Below are positions 53,134 through 54,773 of a stretch of DNA of 54,773 nt, one piece after another. A program made the translations under genes and the position numbers. This DNA comes from an uncultured bacterium (GTDB lineage: Bacteria; Desulfobacterota; Binatia; HRBIN30; CADEER01): the NCBI GenBank assembly GCA_902826395.1, contig CADEER010000019.1, positions 3,829 to 58,601 of the forward strand, in the 5' to 3' direction. The notes below the pieces were generated by a model, which worked only from the letters and a program-made list of their open reading frames with translations, made no database searches and was not told where the DNA came from. Position 1 is the first letter of the stretch. Each line of letters opens with the position of its first letter.

Positions 53134-54645
53134 TCAGGCCTGGTGCTCGGCGCGCAGCAGGTCGACCACTGTCTTCACCGGCGTGAAGGCCGCGGCGCCG
53201 ATCTCCATGAAGACGGTGCCCCAGTATGCCATCGAGCCGTTCCACAGGCCGGGACGCTCGAGTGCCTTGAGGTCGCGGCCCTCGAAGCTCTTCTTGGCGA
53301 TGAACACGGCACGGCGATCGACGAAGCGCTCCAGTTCGTAAGGCCGGCCTTCCAGGTCCCGCAGGCTGCACGCGAGCAGCACCGGATTGAAGTGGCTGGC
53401 GCCGCGGAAGATTCTCTGCTGCTCGGGCGAATCCGGGTCGACCTGCGCACTTTCGATGATCTGCCGCGTGATCGTGCCGCCGTCGCCGCGCACCCAGAAC
53501 GGCCCGCCGCCCGGTTCGCCGGTGTTCGCCACCACGCCGCCGACACGGATCGGCCGGTCGAGCAGCCGTACCAGGTCGCTGTCGGCGCCGGGATCGATGC
53601 CGAAGGCTCCGGCGACATCGCGCATGTGCCCAGCCTTCCCGGTGGCGAGGGCCGACGCGCGCAACTCCTCGAGCCGCACCAGACGGCCGATCAGAAGCTT
53701 CTTCCAATACAGACTGTCGGCGCGGCCGCGATCCGGTTGGATGTTGTCGATGTTCTGCAACAGCGCGATGTCGGCGCCGCAGTGCGCCAGGTTGTCGAGC
53801 AGCGCACCGTGCCCGCCGGGCCGGAAGACCAGTCTTCCCTCCCCGTCGCGAAACGGTTGGTCGGCGAGATCGACGGCGATCGTGTCGGTGCTCGGCGACT
53901 GCGTCGAGAAGCCCACTTCGAGACGGCTGTCGCCCTCCTTTTCGATGTCGCGTCGCACGCCGTCGAGCGCTTCTTCGAACGCCGACACGTGCTCGGGCGA
54001 CACCGTGAAGTGAAGACGCACGCGGCCGTCGCCGTCGCGCACCAGCTCCACTGCCTCGCGCAGGTGCTCTTCGAAGGCGGTGCGCACGGCGCCCGGATAA
54101 CGATGAAACGGCAACAGGCCCTTGGGCACCGCGGCCAGGTCGAGTCCCTCGTCGCCGACCATCGCATCGACCAGATCGCGCAGATCGCCACTCGCGCAGG
54201 CCGATCGCAGGTCGCTGCCGCGGCGGCGCAGCTCGGCGTCGAGCTCGGCTGCAAACGGCAACTGCGCGGCATCGTTCACGCAGCGCACGACGATCTCCGC
54301 CTTGGCATCGCCGTCGGCCGCCATGCGCTCCAGCTCCACCAGCCCGCAGTCGGCGTCGCGATAACTCTGCAGCGCCTGGAACATGCGCGACGCGGCGCCC
54401 GATGCGGGCACGAACTTGCTCAACCGGCCGGCGTCGCGTGCGCGCTCATAAGCGGCCAGCGACGCCGCGCGCTCGTCCTCGCCGAGACTTTCGATGCCGT
54501 CGCCGATCGCGCAGGGGCGCACCAGATCGGCATAGCCCGGCGGATTGCGAAACAAGTCGAGCTGCCGCTCGACCTCTTCACGAGCGATGCCGCGCGCCGC
54601 CAGGTGCTCCGCCTCGATTTCGATCTCCTCCGCGACTCGGTTCAT
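53134..54645 (-). CDS. DUF4301-family protein
   Basis: 503-residue cytoplasmic protein of the DUF4301 family, function unknown. Conserved-looking segments are LSKFVPASGAASRMFQAL near residues 75-92, PKGLLPFHRYPG, FRPGGHGALLDNLA, ADIALLQNIDNIQPD and PGGGPFWVRGDGG. The PASGAASRMF and RPGGHGALLDNL segments recall the nucleotide-binding loops of UTP-type sugar nucleotidyltransferases, so it may be a diverged pyrophosphorylase; that is inference. I start at ATG 54643-54645. Confidence 0.88.
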   Translation of the reverse strand: MNRVAEEIEIEAEHLAARGIAREEVERQLDLFRNPPGYADLVRPCAIGDGIESLGEDERAASLAAYERARDAGRLSKFVPASGAASRMFQALQSYRDADCGLVELERMAADGDAKAEIVVRCVNDAAQLPFAAELDAELRRRGSDLRSACASGDLRDLVDAMVGDEGLDLAAVPKGLLPFHRYPGAVRTAFEEHLREAVELVRDGDGRVRLHFTVSPEHVSAFEEALDGVRRDIEKEGDSRLEVGFSTQSPSTDTIAVDLADQPFRDGEGRLVFRPGGHGALLDNLAHCGADIALLQNIDNIQPDRGRADSLYWKKLLIGRLVRLEELRASALATGKAGHMRDVAGAFGIDPGADSDLVRLLDRPIRVGGVVANTGEPGGGPFWVRGDGGTITRQIIESAQVDPDSPEQQRIFRGASHFNPVLLACSLRDLEGRPYELERFVDRRAVFIAKKSFEGRDLKALERPGLWNGSMAYWGTVFMEIGAAAFTPVKTVVDLLRAEHQA

Positions 54646-54739
54646 CGCTTCTCGACTACCAGCGCCAGCCCCGCCGGGCAAAAAGAAGAGCGTCGCCCCT
54701 CAGAAGTCATCCCGGCGAAAGAGACCGTCGATTTTCTCC

Positions 54740-54769
54740 CGTACACGTACTCGTACGCGTACCCGTACA
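54740..54769. repeat. Five CGTACN hexamers
   Basis: Five contiguous CGTACN units with N being A, T, G, C, A run up to the window edge. CGTAC-based hexamer arrays are prone to hairpin pairing because GTAC is self-complementary. It lies upstream of the DUF4301 gene (128-nt gap after its start) and may continue beyond the window. Confidence 0.8.
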
Positions 54770-54773
54770 CGAT

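Overview
The window is a high-GC, gene-dense bacterial chromosome segment with no tRNA, rRNA, insertion sequence, phage gene or CRISPR array that I could see. All well-recognised genes are housekeeping or envelope genes of a Gram-negative, didermic type: lipoproteins with lipoboxes, lysA/alr/uppP, a periplasmic PstS and an exosortase. The secreted protein at 6826 has Thr-Pro linkers and a degenerate CGNG..E.GE..DD motif. Together with the diverged single-copy genes, this suggests an uncultured Deltaproteobacteria-like lineage (Binatota/Desulfobacterota-like). That placement is inference; no phylogenetic marker was tested.

Layout. 1-6371 (minus): pstS-pstC-pstA-pstB-phoU, a complete high-affinity phosphate uptake operon with phoU cut by the window edge. 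PstC carries a large propeller-like insert and PstA a coiled-coil insert. 6372-6825: regulatory gap with a weak Pho-box candidate and a perfect 15-bp hairpin. 6826-8718: modular secreted protein closed by an intrinsic terminator. 8867-11665: ppx/gppA, CYTH protein and sixA, a polyphosphate/phosphohistidine module beside the phosphate transporter. 11730-17362: a small helical protein, a cupin, rsmH, a convergent unknown gene, rsmI, an oxidoreductase and lysA. 17515-18345: tandem Hsp20 chaperones. 18459-23150: aceE and glutamine-dependent nadE, convergent. 23365-25545: a small zinc-ribbon protein, an ABC protein of the MalK/UgpC class with all catalytic motifs degraded, and a SIMPL protein.

25559-30946: PlsC-like acyltransferase, argC and ychF (minus), a 158-bp palindromic element, an exported unknown, then exosortase H with a membrane partner (plus) and a DUF309 protein. 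30539-38456 (minus): alr-purH-purD-purE-DUF1015-ThyX-like-DUF309, tightly packed and centred on purine and thymidylate synthesis. 38666-43887 (plus): thiS-thiG-thiE, a four-helix-bundle-suffix protein with a phased palindromic repeat inside its reading frame, a lipoprotein hydrolase, a creatininase-family enzyme and a VOC protein. 43901-52983 (minus): rfbB-rfbA-rfbC-rfbD (dTDP-L-rhamnose), uppP, an RND/MMPL transporter and a DUF3604 lipoprotein, an envelope-building run. 53134-54645 (minus): a DUF4301 protein.

The best leads for something new are the apparently ATPase-dead ABC protein at 23712, the tandem ThyX-like protein at 30951 whose two repeats keep complementary halves of the ThyX signature, the 9-nt-phased palindrome in the coding sequence at 40663, and the 158-bp palindrome at 28760. 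I did not find an obvious multi-gene defence or mobile system.
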